Shown here: positions 1 to 10,220 of the stretch, one piece after another
Layout: each line of letters starts with the position of its first letter
Numbering within the stretch: position 1 is the stretch's first letter
Assembly (NCBI GenBank): GCA_963783045.1
Contig: CAWAMD010000011.1
Span: forward strand, 1 to 64,000
Direction of reading: 5' to 3'
DNA: 64,000 nucleotides
Source: CAWAMD01 sp963783045
GTDB taxonomy: Bacteria; Actinomycetota; Nitriliruptoria; Nitriliruptorales; Nitriliruptoraceae
Notes under the pieces: model-generated
The model's input: only the letters and a program-made list of their open reading frames with translations
What the model was told of the DNA's origin: nothing
Database searches by the model: none
Made by a program: the position numbers and the translations under genes

Positions 1-281
1 TAGTGATGCGTGTCGGCCGTCGAATCAACCGATGGGCCGCCCGGAGAGGGTGGCGGCCCATCGGTGCCCGCCGTGGCGGGTGCGCCGTGGTCTCAGGCGC
101 AGATGGCACCCTCCAGGCTGCGGAGGGCTGCCGAGCAGAACTTCGTCGGGCGCCGCGGTTGGATGTGGATCACGGCGCTGCCTTCGTCGTGAGGTGAGCG
201 TGGCGGTCGGGCGGCTCGGATGCGACGGCCGCCGGGCCCGGGCGTCGCGGGCCGAACGGACCGGTGACGGCCGCCTTCGCG
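1..281. other. no confident gene
   Basis: No open frame here has both a good ribosome-binding site and a recognisable product. A minus-strand frame ending near 113 reads like the tail of a small protein (ends in SLEGAICA) but lacks a convincing start. Confidence 0.4.
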
Positions 282-707
282 TCAGGCGGTCAGCGCGGCC
301 GCCTCGAGCCGGTCCCGGTACTCGCCCTCGATCGGGACGGGCCCGTCGGGACCGGCCATGACGAGGACGCTCTCGGCCGTGGCGACGCACACGTCGTCCT
401 TGAAGACCGCCGACCCGGTCGTGTACGACGTGCGCCCCACCCGCAGGATGCAGGTCCCCACCCGGACCTGACCCGGGTAGTGCAGCTCGCGGCGGTAGTC
501 GACGCAGACCCGGCGCAGGACGACGAATCCCCGCTCGGTGCGCATGTCCTCCGCGAGCCCGAACCCGTGGTCCACGCGGCCGGTCTCGATGTAGGCGGCG
601 ATGGCAACGTTGTTGACGTGACCGAGCTGGTCGGTGTCCGAGAACCGGATGCGGTCGGTGGTCCAGTGTGCGTAGATCGTCGGGTCGGTGAGGTCGGCGT
701 CCGCCAT
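282..707 (-). CDS. acyl-CoA thioesterase, 4HBT hotdog family
   Basis: A 141-residue protein of the 4-hydroxybenzoyl-CoA thioesterase-like hotdog family, which hydrolyses acyl-CoA thioesters in the cytoplasm. The hallmark segment FSDTDQLGHVNN lies at about residues 22-33; its second Asp is the usual catalytic residue. Strand segments typical of the single hotdog fold follow (VCVDYRREL, VRVGTCILRVGRTSYT). Length is normal. The ATG at 707 is preceded by an AGGAGCGG ribosome-binding site. It is transcribed divergently from xylA, 189 bases away. The substrate cannot be read from sequence. Confidence 0.85.
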   Translation of the reverse strand: MADADLTDPTIYAHWTTDRIRFSDTDQLGHVNNVAIAAYIETGRVDHGFGLAEDMRTERGFVVLRRVCVDYRRELHYPGQVRVGTCILRVGRTSYTTGSAVFKDDVCVATAESVLVMAGPDGPVPIEGEYRDRLEAAALTA

Positions 708-896
708 GGCCGCTCCTGGTCGCGAGCGTCGCCGACCCTACTGTCCGCACCCTGTCCGCGCCGCACCTGTCCGCGTCGGCGCTACGGTTGGTGGGTCAGT
801 GCCTCTCGGCCCGTGCGGTGGTGCCGAAGTTCCCTTCCACCGGGCCGGCCGTCGGGGCAGCATGGGCCCCGCCCGACGGGAGCGAAGGGAACGATC

Positions 897-2241
897 GTGG
901 CTGCATTCTTCGACGCGGTCGAACCGGTTCGGTTCGCGGGGCCCGACACCGACGCGGAGCTGGCCTACCGGGTCTACGACCCGGACCGGCTCGTGCTCGG
1001 CAAGCGCATGGAGGACCACCTGCGCCTCGCCGTCTGCTACTGGCACTCCTTCAGCTGGCCGGGCAGCGACGTGTTCGGGTCGGGCACGTTCGACCGCCCG
1101 TGGCTCGAGGCCGGCCGGGACCCGATGGCCGCCGCCCGGACGAAGATGGAGGCGGCGTTCGAGTTCTTCGCGAAGCTCGGGACCCCGTTCTTCACCTTCC
1201 ACGACGGCGACATGGCGCCGCCGGGTGACACGTTCCTGGAGACCAGGCGCAACCTCGAGGCGATGGTGGAGCTCGCCGAGGAGCACATGGCCCGCACCGG
1301 CGTGAAGCTGCTGTGGGGCACCAGCAACGCGTTCGGGCATCCGCGGTTCGCGGCCGGCGCCGGCACGAACCCCGACCCCGACGTGTTCGCGTACGCGGCC
1401 GCCCAGGTGAAGAACGCCATGGATGCGACCCACCGGCTCGGCGGCAGCAACTACGTGCTCTGGGGCGGGCGCGAAGGGTACGAGACGCTCCTGAACACCC
1501 GCATGAGGCAGGAGGCCGACCAGCTGGCGCGGTTCCTGCACCTGGTGGTCGAGTACAAGCACGACATCGGCTTCGACGGGACGCTGCTGATCGAGCCGAA
1601 GCCGCAGGAGCCCACCAAGCACCAGTACGACTACGACGCCGCCACCGTTCACGGGTTCCTCGAGCGCTACGACCTCGTCGGCGAGATCTTCCTCAACATC
1701 GAGGTCAACCACGCCACCCTGGCCGGGCACAGCTTCCACCACGAGGTCGCCTACGCCGTCGACAACGGCGTCTTCGGCAGCATCGACGCGAACCGCGGCG
1801 ATCCGCAGAACGGCTGGGACACCGACCAGTTCCCGAACTCCGTGGAGGAGATGAGTCTGGCGCTCTACGAGATCCTGCGCGGTGGCGGCTTCACGGACCG
1901 GCGGGCTCAACTTCGACGCGAAGCTGCGGCGCCAGTCGCTGGACCGCACCGACCTCTTCCACGGGCACGTCGGCGGCATCGACACGCTGGCGCAGTCGCT
2001 GCTCGTGGCGGCGCGCCTGCTCGAAGAGGGTGACCTCGAGGCGGAACGGGACCGGCGCTACGCCGGCTGGGGCGAGGGGCTCGGCGCGGAGATCCTCGAC
2101 GGGGCGCTGTCCCTGGCCGATCTCGAGGAGCGGGTGGCCGCGGGCAAGATCGATCCCACCCCTGTCTCGGGTGGGCAGGAGCGGCTCGAGAACCTCGTGA
2201 ACCGGACGCTGTGGCGGGCCGTCCGCGACGAGCACGCATAG
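897..2241 (+). CDS. xylA: xylose isomerase (frameshifted)
   Basis: Interconverts D-xylose and D-xylulose, the first step of the isomerase xylose pathway. Family motifs are all present in order: FTFHDGD (catalytic His and Asp), LLWGTSNAFGHPR, VLWGGREGYETL, IEPKPQEPTKHQYD, NIEVNHATLAGHSFHHE and GSIDANRGDPQNGWDTDQFP (metal-binding acidic residues). Start is GTG 897 behind AAGGGA. The frame breaks near 1895: after GGGFT one extra G is needed before TGGLNFDAKLRRQS, which continues in the next frame to the TAG at 2241. Removing that base gives about 447 aa, the normal length. Convergent with xylB, 34 bases apart. The break is most likely a sequence error. Confidence 0.93.
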
Positions 2242-2275
2242 GCCGCCCCGATCTCCCTGACCGCCGGCTCGGTCG

Positions 2276-3770
2276 CTACCGGTCCAGCGCCGACAGGCGC
2301 GCGAAGCTGCCGCGCAGCGCCGGGTACAGCTCGCGGTACACGGTGTAGGACTCGGCGGCAGCGACGGCCCCCGGACCCGGCTCGAGGGCGGGACCGACGG
2401 CGACCGCGGCCGTGCAGGCCTCGGTGACCGAGGCGAAGGCACCCTGGCTCGTCGCCGCGAGCAGCGCCGCGCCGAGCGCGGCGGCCTCGGCGGTCCGGAC
2501 GACGCGCACGGGCAGGCCGAACGCGTCCGCGAGGATGCACAGCCACACGGGGCTGGCGGCGCCCCCGCCGGAGACCCGGACCTCACCGAGCTCGGTCATC
2601 GTCCGCATGAGCTCCAGCGAGTCGCGCAGGCCGAACGCGACGCCCTCCATCACAGCGCGTGCGAGGTGGCCGAGGTCGTGACGCGCCGTGAGCCCCACGA
2701 ACGCGCCCCGGGCCGTCGGGTCCGGGTGCGGCGTGCGCTCCCCCGTCAGGTACGGCAGGAACACGAGCCCGTCGGCGCCGGGCGAGACCTCGTCGGCCAG
2801 CGCGTCGAGCTCGGCGTACCGACCGGTGCGGGGCGAGTGCCTCGCGGAACCAGCGCAGGCTCCCGGCGGCCGAGAGCATCACCCCCATCAGATGCCACCG
2901 ACCCGGCACGGCGTGGCAGAAGGCGTGCAGGCGCCCGTCGGGCTCGACGACCGGCCGATCGGTGGCGGCGAACACGACGCCGCTCGTCCCGAGGCTGACC
3001 GCGACGATCCCGGCAGCGACGGCACCGACGCCGACGGCGTTGGCGGCCTGGTCGCCGCCCCCGGCCACGACCGGTGTGCCCTCGCGCAGGCCGGTGGCCT
3101 CCGCCGCCGCGGCGGACACGTGACCGGTCACCGCGGTGCCCTCGAAGGTGGGCGGGAACCAGGCACGGGGCAGGTCGAGGCGGTCGAGCAGCTCGGCCGA
3201 CCAGTCGCGTGCGGCCACGTCGAACAGCAGGGTCCCCGACCCACCGGCCTTGTCGAGGGCGTAGCCGCCGGTCAGCCGGTAGCGCACGTAGTCCTTGGGG
3301 AGCAGGACGTGCGCGGTCCGGGCGACGACCTCGGGTTCGTGGCCGCGCACCCACAGCAGCTTCGGGGCGGTGAAACCGGTGAGCGCGTCGTTCCCGGCGA
3401 GGCGGATCAGGCGCTCGCGACCGACGCGCTCCCGGATCTCGTCGCACTCGGCCTGGGTGCGCTGGTCGTTCCACAGGATCGCCGGACGCAGCACCTGACC
3501 GGCCTCGTCGAGGAGCACGAGCCCGTGCATCTGCCCCGTGAGCCCGATCGCGCCCACCTGCCCGCCGGTGATGCCTGCCGCGGCCAGGGCGCTGCTGACC
3601 GCGTCGGTCGTCGCCCGCCACCACAGGGCGGGGTCCTGCTCGGACCAGAGCGGTCGCGGCGTCGCGAACCCGTACTCGGAGCGTCCGATCGCGACGACGG
3701 TGCCGTCCTCGTCGAGGACGAGCGCCTTCGTCGCCGTGGTGGAGGTGTCGATCCCGAGGTGGTAGGTCAT
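2276..3770 (-). CDS. xylB: xylulokinase, FGGY family (frameshifted)
   Basis: Phosphorylates D-xylulose to xylulose-5-phosphate for the pentose phosphate pathway. The N-terminus LGIDTSTTATKALVLDEDG is the FGGY ATPase-fold phosphate loop; GLTGQMHG, ILWNDQRT, the GGGDQAANAVGVG loop, VSLGTSG and the C-terminal VRVSGGGAASPVWLCILADAFGLPV signature follow. The reading frame shifts at about 2828: the upstream part ends LRWFREALAP and the downstream part resumes TGRYAELDALADE, with one extra base between them. Corrected length is about 497 aa, normal for XylB. ATG 3770 has a GGAGGAGA site. It lies 37 bases downstream of the ROK gene and is probably cotranscribed with it. Confidence 0.92.
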
Positions 3771-3807
3771 GGCGCGGTCTCCTCCGGAACAGCAAGCACC
3801 GGGACCC

Positions 3808-5086
3808 TCAGCCGGCCCCGTGGTTGCTCGGGTGCCCGACGGGCTCGGTCAGCGCGGCGTCGCGGGGACGGGCGAGGGTGCCGGCGGGGTCGACCAGCAC
3901 CGCTGACAGCGCGAGCTCGGCGGCGCCGAGAAGCGGAGCGTCGGGCTCGGCTTCGCTGCGGAGGATCACGACCTCGTCGCGGGATACGGCCAGCGCCTGC
4001 TGTGTCACGTACTCGAGGACCGAGGGCTCGAGGAACGGGAACAGCTCCCGGTAGATCCCGCCGAGGACGACGACCTCCGGGTTGAACAGGTTGATGAGGT
4101 TGCCGACGCCGAGCCCCAGCCAGCGCCCGAACGTCGGCGATCGCCCGCAGCGTGCCCGGCTCGCCCGCGTCGGCGCGGGCCATCAGCACCGCAATTCGCT
4201 CGGTGTCGTCCGGGATCCCCGCCTTCCGCAGCAGCGCCGCCTCACCGGCCTCGGTCTCCCAGCATCCGACGGCGCCGCAGCGGCACCGCCGTCCCCCCGG
4301 GTTGATCAGCGTGTGCCCGGCCTCGCCGGCGTACCCGGCCGACCCGAGCATGGGGCTGCCGCCGACGATCACCCCGGTCCCGACCCCGGCCTCACCGGAC
4401 ACGTAGACGAGGTTGGCGACCCCACTGTGGCCACGCCGATACTCCCCGAGCGCCCCGAGATCCGCCTCGTTCGCCACGAAGACCAGCCCGTCGGTCGCCA
4501 GTGCGTCCCGGAGCAGCGCGGCCAGCGGCACGTCACGCCACCCGAGGTTGGGTGCGAGGTGCACGAACCCGTCGGCCCGGCGGGTGATGCCGACGACCGC
4601 CACGCCGACACCGACGAAGGCATGGCCGACCGGCAGCTTGTCCAGCAGCGGCCCGGCGAGCGTGGCCACCCGGTGCACCGCCTCTTCGGGAGAGGACGCC
4701 CCCCGCTGCCGGGTGACCCGACGCTCGCTGTAGACGCGTCCCCCGAGCCCCACCGTGGCGAGCGCGACCGAGTCGACGGCGATCTCGATCGCGAGCGTCA
4801 CCGCCCCTTCGGGACGCGGCCGCACCGTCGGTGACGGCCGGCCCGGGCCGACGGCATGCGGTGGTGGCCCCTCCTCGACGAGGCCCAGGTCGCTGAGCTC
4901 GCGCACGAGGTCGGCGATCGTGGAGCGGTTCAACCCCGTCTGGGCGGTGAGCTCCGACCGGGTCAGCCCGCCCGTGAGATGCGCGCGCTCGAGCACGTCG
5001 CCGAGGTTGTGTCGTCGCATCTCCTCGGCGGCGACACCCGAGCGCCCCCTCAGCCGGTTGACCGCCACCGTCATCCCCGCACGCAT
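3808..5086 (-). CDS. ROK-family transcriptional regulator, XylR-like (frameshifted)
   Basis: A repressor of the ROK (repressor, ORF, kinase) family. An N-terminal winged helix (about residues 15-75, LTRSELTAQTGLNRSTIADLVREL) precedes a sugar-kinase-like domain. The ROK zinc signature is visible as HTLINPGGRRCRCGAVGCWET (His plus three Cys). One extra base near 4129 breaks the frame after GTLRAIADV; the other frame continues GRWLGLGVGNLINLFNPEVVVLGGIYREL and ends at 3808. Corrected length is about 425 aa. ATG 5086 has AGGAAA upstream. Position immediately before xylB and facing xylA suggests xylose-responsive control; that is inference from context. Confidence 0.88.
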
Positions 5087-5223
5087 TTTGTTGGTTTCCT
5101 GACTATATCCGTTCCCGACCTGGGTCGTCGATGTGAGGAACCTCCATCCCTTGCGCGGCGTTCGGACGTCGATCCGGCAGAATGCCGCCTCCCGTCGGCT
5201 CGTGTCTCTCCTGGAGCTCCCCC

Positions 5224-6153
5224 GTGCGTCACCGCCACCTGCTCGTCGCCGCCCTGCTGTCCACCACCCTCGCGGCCTGTGGTACCGCTGCCGAGACGGC
5301 GGCCTCGACCGAGCCGCCTTCCGCCGCACCCGCCGACGCCGCCGCCAGCCCGGTGCCCACGGACACCGCGACGCCCGCCCCGGACGTTGGCGGGCAGGCG
5401 ACCGCCGACTCGGTCGGCGCCAGCGGCAATCCGACCGCGGGCGTCTCGCCCACCCCGCTGACCTCGTCGCCCACCGGCCCGAGCCCCGAGCCCGTCGAGG
5501 CCGCCGCGCCCAAGGTCACGGACGCGGCCATCACCGAGGCGCCGGCCACGTCCGCCGGTGTCCCGCTCGACATCAACGTCCACTACCCGGTCGTCAGCGG
5601 CCTGCCCGACGACGTGGCCAGGACGGTGAACGAGCGGTTCATGGCCGATGCGCGGGCGGCCGTCGCCGCCTTCCGGGACGAGGCCGATCAGGCCGGCGCC
5701 GCCCACGAGGGACCCTCCTACTTCTTCGGGGTCGAGATGCACCCGGCCCTCGTCACGCCGCAGCTGCTGAGCGTGCGGTTCATGCACCAGTCCTACACCG
5801 GCGGCGCCCACGGGACGGCGTACGTCACGACGCGCACCGTGGACCTCGACTCCGGCGAGACCCGGACGCTCACCGACCTGTTCGGCGACGGGATCCTCGA
5901 CCGGGTCAGCTCCACCGCCATCACCGCGATCCAGGACGAGTACGGCACCGGCGACTGGGCGGCGGAGGGCGCCGCGCCCGACGCGGCCCTGCTGTCGCGC
6001 TTCGTGCTGACGCCCGACGCCCTCGAGGTCTGGTTCGACAGCTACCAGGTCGGTCCCTTCGCCATCGGCACACCCCACGTCACCATCCCGTACGCGCAGC
6101 TCGCGGATCTGGTTCCCGACGACGGCCCGGTCGCGCGGATCGCCGCCGGCTGA
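5224..6153 (+). CDS. secreted lipoprotein with DUF3298/DUF4163-type domain
   Basis: A 309-residue predicted lipoprotein. The signal peptide ends in a lipobox LAAC (Cys at about residue 19), followed by roughly 80 residues of Ala/Pro/Thr/Ser-rich linker. The folded C-terminal region (about residues 115-305) has the pattern of DUF4163/DUF3298 modules: LDINVHYPVVSG, FMHQSYTGGAHGTAYVTTRTVDL, LTDLF and FVLTPDALEVWFDSYQVGPFAIG. Such modules occur in RsiV-type anti-sigma factors and PdaC-type wall enzymes, often ligand-binding. GTG 5224 is chosen over the upstream ATG 5182 because GGAG sits 8 bases ahead and it gives a clean signal peptide. Confidence 0.75.
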   Translation: MRHRHLLVAALLSTTLAACGTAAETAASTEPPSAAPADAAASPVPTDTATPAPDVGGQATADSVGASGNPTAGVSPTPLTSSPTGPSPEPVEAAAPKVTDAAITEAPATSAGVPLDINVHYPVVSGLPDDVARTVNERFMADARAAVAAFRDEADQAGAAHEGPSYFFGVEMHPALVTPQLLSVRFMHQSYTGGAHGTAYVTTRTVDLDSGETRTLTDLFGDGILDRVSSTAITAIQDEYGTGDWAAEGAAPDAALLSRFVLTPDALEVWFDSYQVGPFAIGTPHVTIPYAQLADLVPDDGPVARIAAG

Positions 6154-6496
6154 CACCCGCCGCGCGCCCGCACCGGGCACGATCCGGCGCAGCCCCCAAC
6201 GCACGGCGCTAGGGTCGTCGAGGTCATGGTGCAGGTATCCGGGAGCCACTCACCGACCGGGGGGCCACGCCCGCCCGACGTCGATCAACGCCGTGTCACG
6301 ACGGTCGACACCGCCGCCACGCCGCGGCGCAGCAGGCTCCTTCTCCCGCCGGACGTCACCGGCGTTGCCGCCAGCGGTCCGCGCCCCGCGCGCGTCCGCC
6401 CACCCCACCGGCACCGCCGTCGTCGGGATCCCCGCGCCGTCGTCTGGCCGTCCCGCATCCGGGGACGGCCACGTCCGAAACGGGAGGAGCGCCCAC
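6154..6496. other. intergenic region upstream of the CO-dehydrogenase-like operon
   Basis: A 343-base stretch with no believable gene. It should hold the promoter and leader of the molybdenum hydroxylase operon, but no clear -35/-10 pair stands out. GGGAGGAG at 6482-6489 is the ribosome-binding site of the next gene. Confidence 0.5.
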
Positions 6497-6970
6497 GTGA
6501 CGAGGATCCAACTGACCGTCAACGGCCAGGAACGCGACGCTGAGGTCGAGCCGCGAACCCTGCTCGCCTACTACCTGCGCGAGCACCTGGGGCTCACCGG
6601 CACGAACATCGGCTGCGACACCACGTCCTGTGGTGCCTGCACGGTCCACCTCGACGGGGAGTCCGTGAAGTCGTGCACCGTCCTGGCCGTGCAGGCCGAC
6701 GGCCGTGACGTGACCACCATCGAGGGGCTCGCCACCGACGGCGGGTGGCATCCCCTGCAGACCGCCTTCCACGAGGAGCACGGCCTGCAGTGCGGGTACT
6801 GCACCCCGGGGATGATCATGGCGTCGGCGAGCCTGCTGACCGAGAACCCCTCCCCCTCCGACGAGGAGATCCGGCTCGGCCTCGAGGGCAACCTCTGCCG
6901 CTGCACCGGCTACCACAACATCGTGCGCGCGGTGGCCAGCGCCGCCGACGCGATGGGGAACGAGGGCTGA
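6497..6970 (+). CDS. coxS: CO-dehydrogenase-like small subunit, two [2Fe-2S] clusters
   Basis: The iron-sulfur subunit of a xanthine-oxidase-family molybdenum hydroxylase, 157 aa. It carries electrons from the molybdenum site to FAD. The plant-ferredoxin-type cluster is bound by Cys40, Cys45, Cys48 and Cys60 (GCDTTSCGACTVHLDG); the second cluster by the LQCGYCTPG and GNLCRCTGY pairs. GTG 6497 behind GGGAGGAG gives a start that matches the family. The large subunit starts 1 base after this stop codon, so the two are translationally linked. Confidence 0.93.
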   Translation: MTRIQLTVNGQERDAEVEPRTLLAYYLREHLGLTGTNIGCDTTSCGACTVHLDGESVKSCTVLAVQADGRDVTTIEGLATDGGWHPLQTAFHEEHGLQCGYCTPGMIMASASLLTENPSPSDEEIRLGLEGNLCRCTGYHNIVRAVASAADAMGNEG

Positions 6971-6971
6971 C

Positions 6972-9333
6972 ATGAGCACCACCGAACAGGCCCCGAGCCG
7001 CTTCGTCGGCACCGCCGTCCAGCGCAAGGAGGACGCCCCGCTCGTGACCGGGCGCGGCACCTACGTCGACAACATGGCGCTGCCCGGGATGCTGTGGATG
7101 TACGTCGTCCGCTCCCCCATGGCGCACGCGCGCATCGAGAACGTCGACCTGACCGCCGCCAGGCAGGCCGATGGCGTGGTCGCCGCGTTCTCCGGCGCCG
7201 ACCTCGCCGACGAGCTCGGCGCCCTGCCGATGGCCTGGCCCGTCACCGACGACATCGTCAACCCGCCGCACATGCCGCTGACGGCGGACAAGGCCCGCTT
7301 CATCGGCGACGGGGTCGCGGTCGTGCTGGCCACCTCGAGGGCGGCCGCGAAGGATGCCGCCGAGCTCGTCGAGGTCGAGTACGACCCGCTCGAACGTCGT
7401 CGTCGACATGAAGGACGCGCTCGCGGACGGGGCGCCGATCCTCCACGAGGACGCCGGCACGAACCGGTCGTTCACGTGGACGCTCGAGAACGGCGACCTG
7501 TCCGTCTTCGACGACGCCCCGGTGCACTTCACCATGCAGCTGCACAACCAGCGGCTCATCCCCAACGCCATCGAGCCGCGTGCCTGCGTCGCACAGCAGC
7601 AGCCGACCGGCGAGACCGTGCTGTGGTCCGCGACCCAGATCCCGCACATCGCGAAGACCACGCTCGCGATGACGACCGGGATCGCCGAGTCGCGGCTACG
7701 GATCATCGCCCCCGACGTCGGCGGCGGCTTCGGCGCGAAGCTCAACGTCTACGCCGAGGAGTCGCTCGCGCTCGTGCTCACCAACAAGCTCGGCGCGCCC
7801 GTCAAGTGGGTCGAGGAGCGCAGCGAGAACTACCTGTCGACCACCCACGGGCGCGACCACGTCACCGAGATGGAGGTCGCCGCGCAGGAGGACGGCACGC
7901 TGCTCGGCATCCGCGCCCGGGTGCTCGCGAACATGGGTGCCTACCTCCAGCTGCTCACGCCGGGCATCCCGATCCTCGGGGCGTTCAACTACTGCGGCAT
8001 CTACCAGATGAAGGCGTACTCCTTCGAGGTGAGCGGCGTCTTCACGAACACCGTGCCGACCGACGCCTACCGCGGCGCCGGCCGGCCGGAGGCGACCTAC
8101 GCGATCGAGCGGGCCATGGAGCGGCTCGCCCGCGAGGTCGGCAAGGACCCCGTGGAGGTGCGCCGACAGAACTTCCTGCCGGACGGCGAGCTCGTCGACA
8201 CGCCCGCCGGCCTCCAGTACGACTCCATCGCCTACGTGCCGGCGCTCGAGAAGGCGCTGGAGCTCGCCGGCTACGACGACATCCGGGCCGAGCAGTCCCG
8301 CCGCGGCACCGACGGGAAGCTGCTGGGCATCGGGGTCAGCACCTACACCGAGATCTGCGGGCTGGCCCCGTCCCAGGTCGTCGGCCAGCTCAAGCTGTCC
8401 GCCGGCCTGTGGGACCGTGCCACCGTCCGGATGCTGCCGACGGGAAAGGTCGAGGTGGTCACCGGAACGTCCCCGCACGGGCAGGGCCACGAGACCTCGT
8501 GGTCCCAGCTGGTCGCCGACGCGCTCGGTGTCGACGTGGACGACGTGACCGTCCTGCACGGCGACACGGCCATCGCGCCCTTCGGGATGGACACCTACGG
8601 CTCCCGCAGCCTGTCGGTCGGCGGCACGGCCGTGCACCTGGCTGCCGGGAAGGTCGTGGAGAAGGCGAAGCGGATCGCAGCCCACCAGCTCGAGGCGTCC
8701 CCCGAGGACCTCGAGTTCGACGCCGGGCAGATCCGGGTCCGCGGCGCACCCGACCGGGCGACCACCATCCAGGACGTCGCCCTGGCGGCGTGGCTCGCCC
8801 ACTCGATGCCCGCGGGCGAGGAGCCGGTGCTCGAGGAGAGCTTCTCCTACGACCCGCCGAACTTCACGTTCCCCTTCGGCACCCACGTCTGTGTCGTCGA
8901 GGTGGATCCCGACACGGGCGCGGTGGACCTGCTGAACTACGTCGCCGTCGACGACTGCGGCACCATCGTGAACCCGCAGATCGTCACCGGCCAGGTCCAC
9001 GGCGGGATCGCCCAGGGCATCGCGCAGGCGCTGTTCGAGGAGGCCGTCTACGACGAGGTCGGCAACCTGCTGACCGGCAACATGACGACCTACCTCGTCC
9101 CGGCGGCGCCGGAGCTGCCCGACTACGTCACCGACCACACGGTGACGCCGAGCACCACGAACCCGCTCGGTGTGAAGGGCATCGGCGAGGCCGGAACGAT
9201 CGCCTCCACGCCGACGGTCGTCAACGCCGTGCTCGACGCGCTGCATCCGCTCGGGGTCACCGACATCGACATGCCGGCGTCGCCCGAGCACGTCTGGCGA
9301 GCGATCCGCGACGCGCAGGGAGGTACGGCATGA
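6972..9333 (+). CDS. coxL: CO-dehydrogenase-like large (molybdenum) subunit, form II type (frameshifted)
   Basis: The catalytic molybdopterin subunit. The active-site loop reads AYRGAGR, the pattern of form II enzymes; proven form I CO dehydrogenases carry AYxCSFR. The C-terminal GVKGIGEAGT segment holds the conserved catalytic Glu. The frame is interrupted at about 7392: EYDPL is followed by one extra base and the true sequence resumes NVVVDMKDALADGAPILHEDAG. Corrected length is about 786 aa, normal. The stop overlaps the next gene as ATGA. Form II enzymes have uncertain substrates; CO, purines or other aromatic heterocycles are possible. Confidence 0.92.
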
Positions 9334-10178
9334 TCCCCGCACCCTTCGACTACCGGACCGCGGCGACGGCCGACGAGGCGGTGAGCCTCCTCGGCGAGCA
9401 CGGCGACGAGGCGAAGCTGCTCGCCGGCGGACAGTCGCTCCTGCCGCTGATGAAGCTGCGGCTGGCCCGTCCGTCGCTGATCGTCGACATCGGCCGGGTC
9501 ACCGACCTGTCCTATGTCCGTGAGGACGGCGACGGGGTCGCCATCGGGGCGCTGACCCGCCACCACGACCTCACGAACGATGCGACGCTGCAGCGACACT
9601 GCCCGATCGTCGCGCACGTGGCGGGGCTGGTCGGCGACCCGCAGGTCCGCCACCGCGGCACGATCGGCGGGTCGCTGGCCCACGGCGACCCGGCGTCGGA
9701 CCTGCCGACGGTGCTGCTGGCGCTCGACGCGCAGATCGTGGCGCAGGGCCCCGACGGTGAGCGCCGCGTCCCGGCGTCGGAGTTCTTCCACGGGTTCTTC
9801 GAGACCGCGCTGGCGCCTGGCGAGGTGATGACCGAGATCCGGGTGCCCGCCCTGCCCGAGGGGCACGGCTGGCACTACGAGAAGTTCCGCCGCCGGAAGT
9901 TCGACTGGGCGATCGTCGGCGTGGCCGCCGTCGTGCAGCGCAGCAACGGCACCATCACCGACGCCCGGGTCGGGCTGACGAACATGGGACCGGCGCCGAT
10001 GCGCGCAAGCGCCGTCGAACAGGCGCTGCGGGGCGCCGGCCCGGCGGACGCCGCCGAGGCGGCCGAGGCGGCCGCCGAGGGCACCGCACCGCCGTCCGAC
10101 ACGAACGCCAGCGCCGAGTTCCGGGCGCACCTCGCGCGGGTCCTGACCCGGCGGGCGCTGGAGTCCGCGCTGGCCTGA
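9330..10178 (+). CDS. coxM: CO-dehydrogenase-like medium (FAD) subunit
   Basis: The FAD-binding subunit, 282 aa, accepting electrons from the small subunit. Diagnostic FAD motifs are AGGQSLLPLMKLRLARPSLIVDIGR near residues 30-55 and RHRGTIGGSLAHGDPASDLP near residues 105-125 (the TIGG loop). ATG 9330 overlaps the large-subunit stop by 4 bases. Gene order S-L-M differs from the M-S-L order usual in cox operons. The Ala-rich stretch near residue 235 is atypical but in frame. Confidence 0.92.
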   Translation: MIPAPFDYRTAATADEAVSLLGEHGDEAKLLAGGQSLLPLMKLRLARPSLIVDIGRVTDLSYVREDGDGVAIGALTRHHDLTNDATLQRHCPIVAHVAGLVGDPQVRHRGTIGGSLAHGDPASDLPTVLLALDAQIVAQGPDGERRVPASEFFHGFFETALAPGEVMTEIRVPALPEGHGWHYEKFRRRKFDWAIVGVAAVVQRSNGTITDARVGLTNMGPAPMRASAVEQALRGAGPADAAEAAEAAAEGTAPPSDTNASAEFRAHLARVLTRRALESALA

Positions 10179-10220
10179 CCGGGGCCGGCACCACCGCAAC
10201 CGAACGGAGTCACCGACACG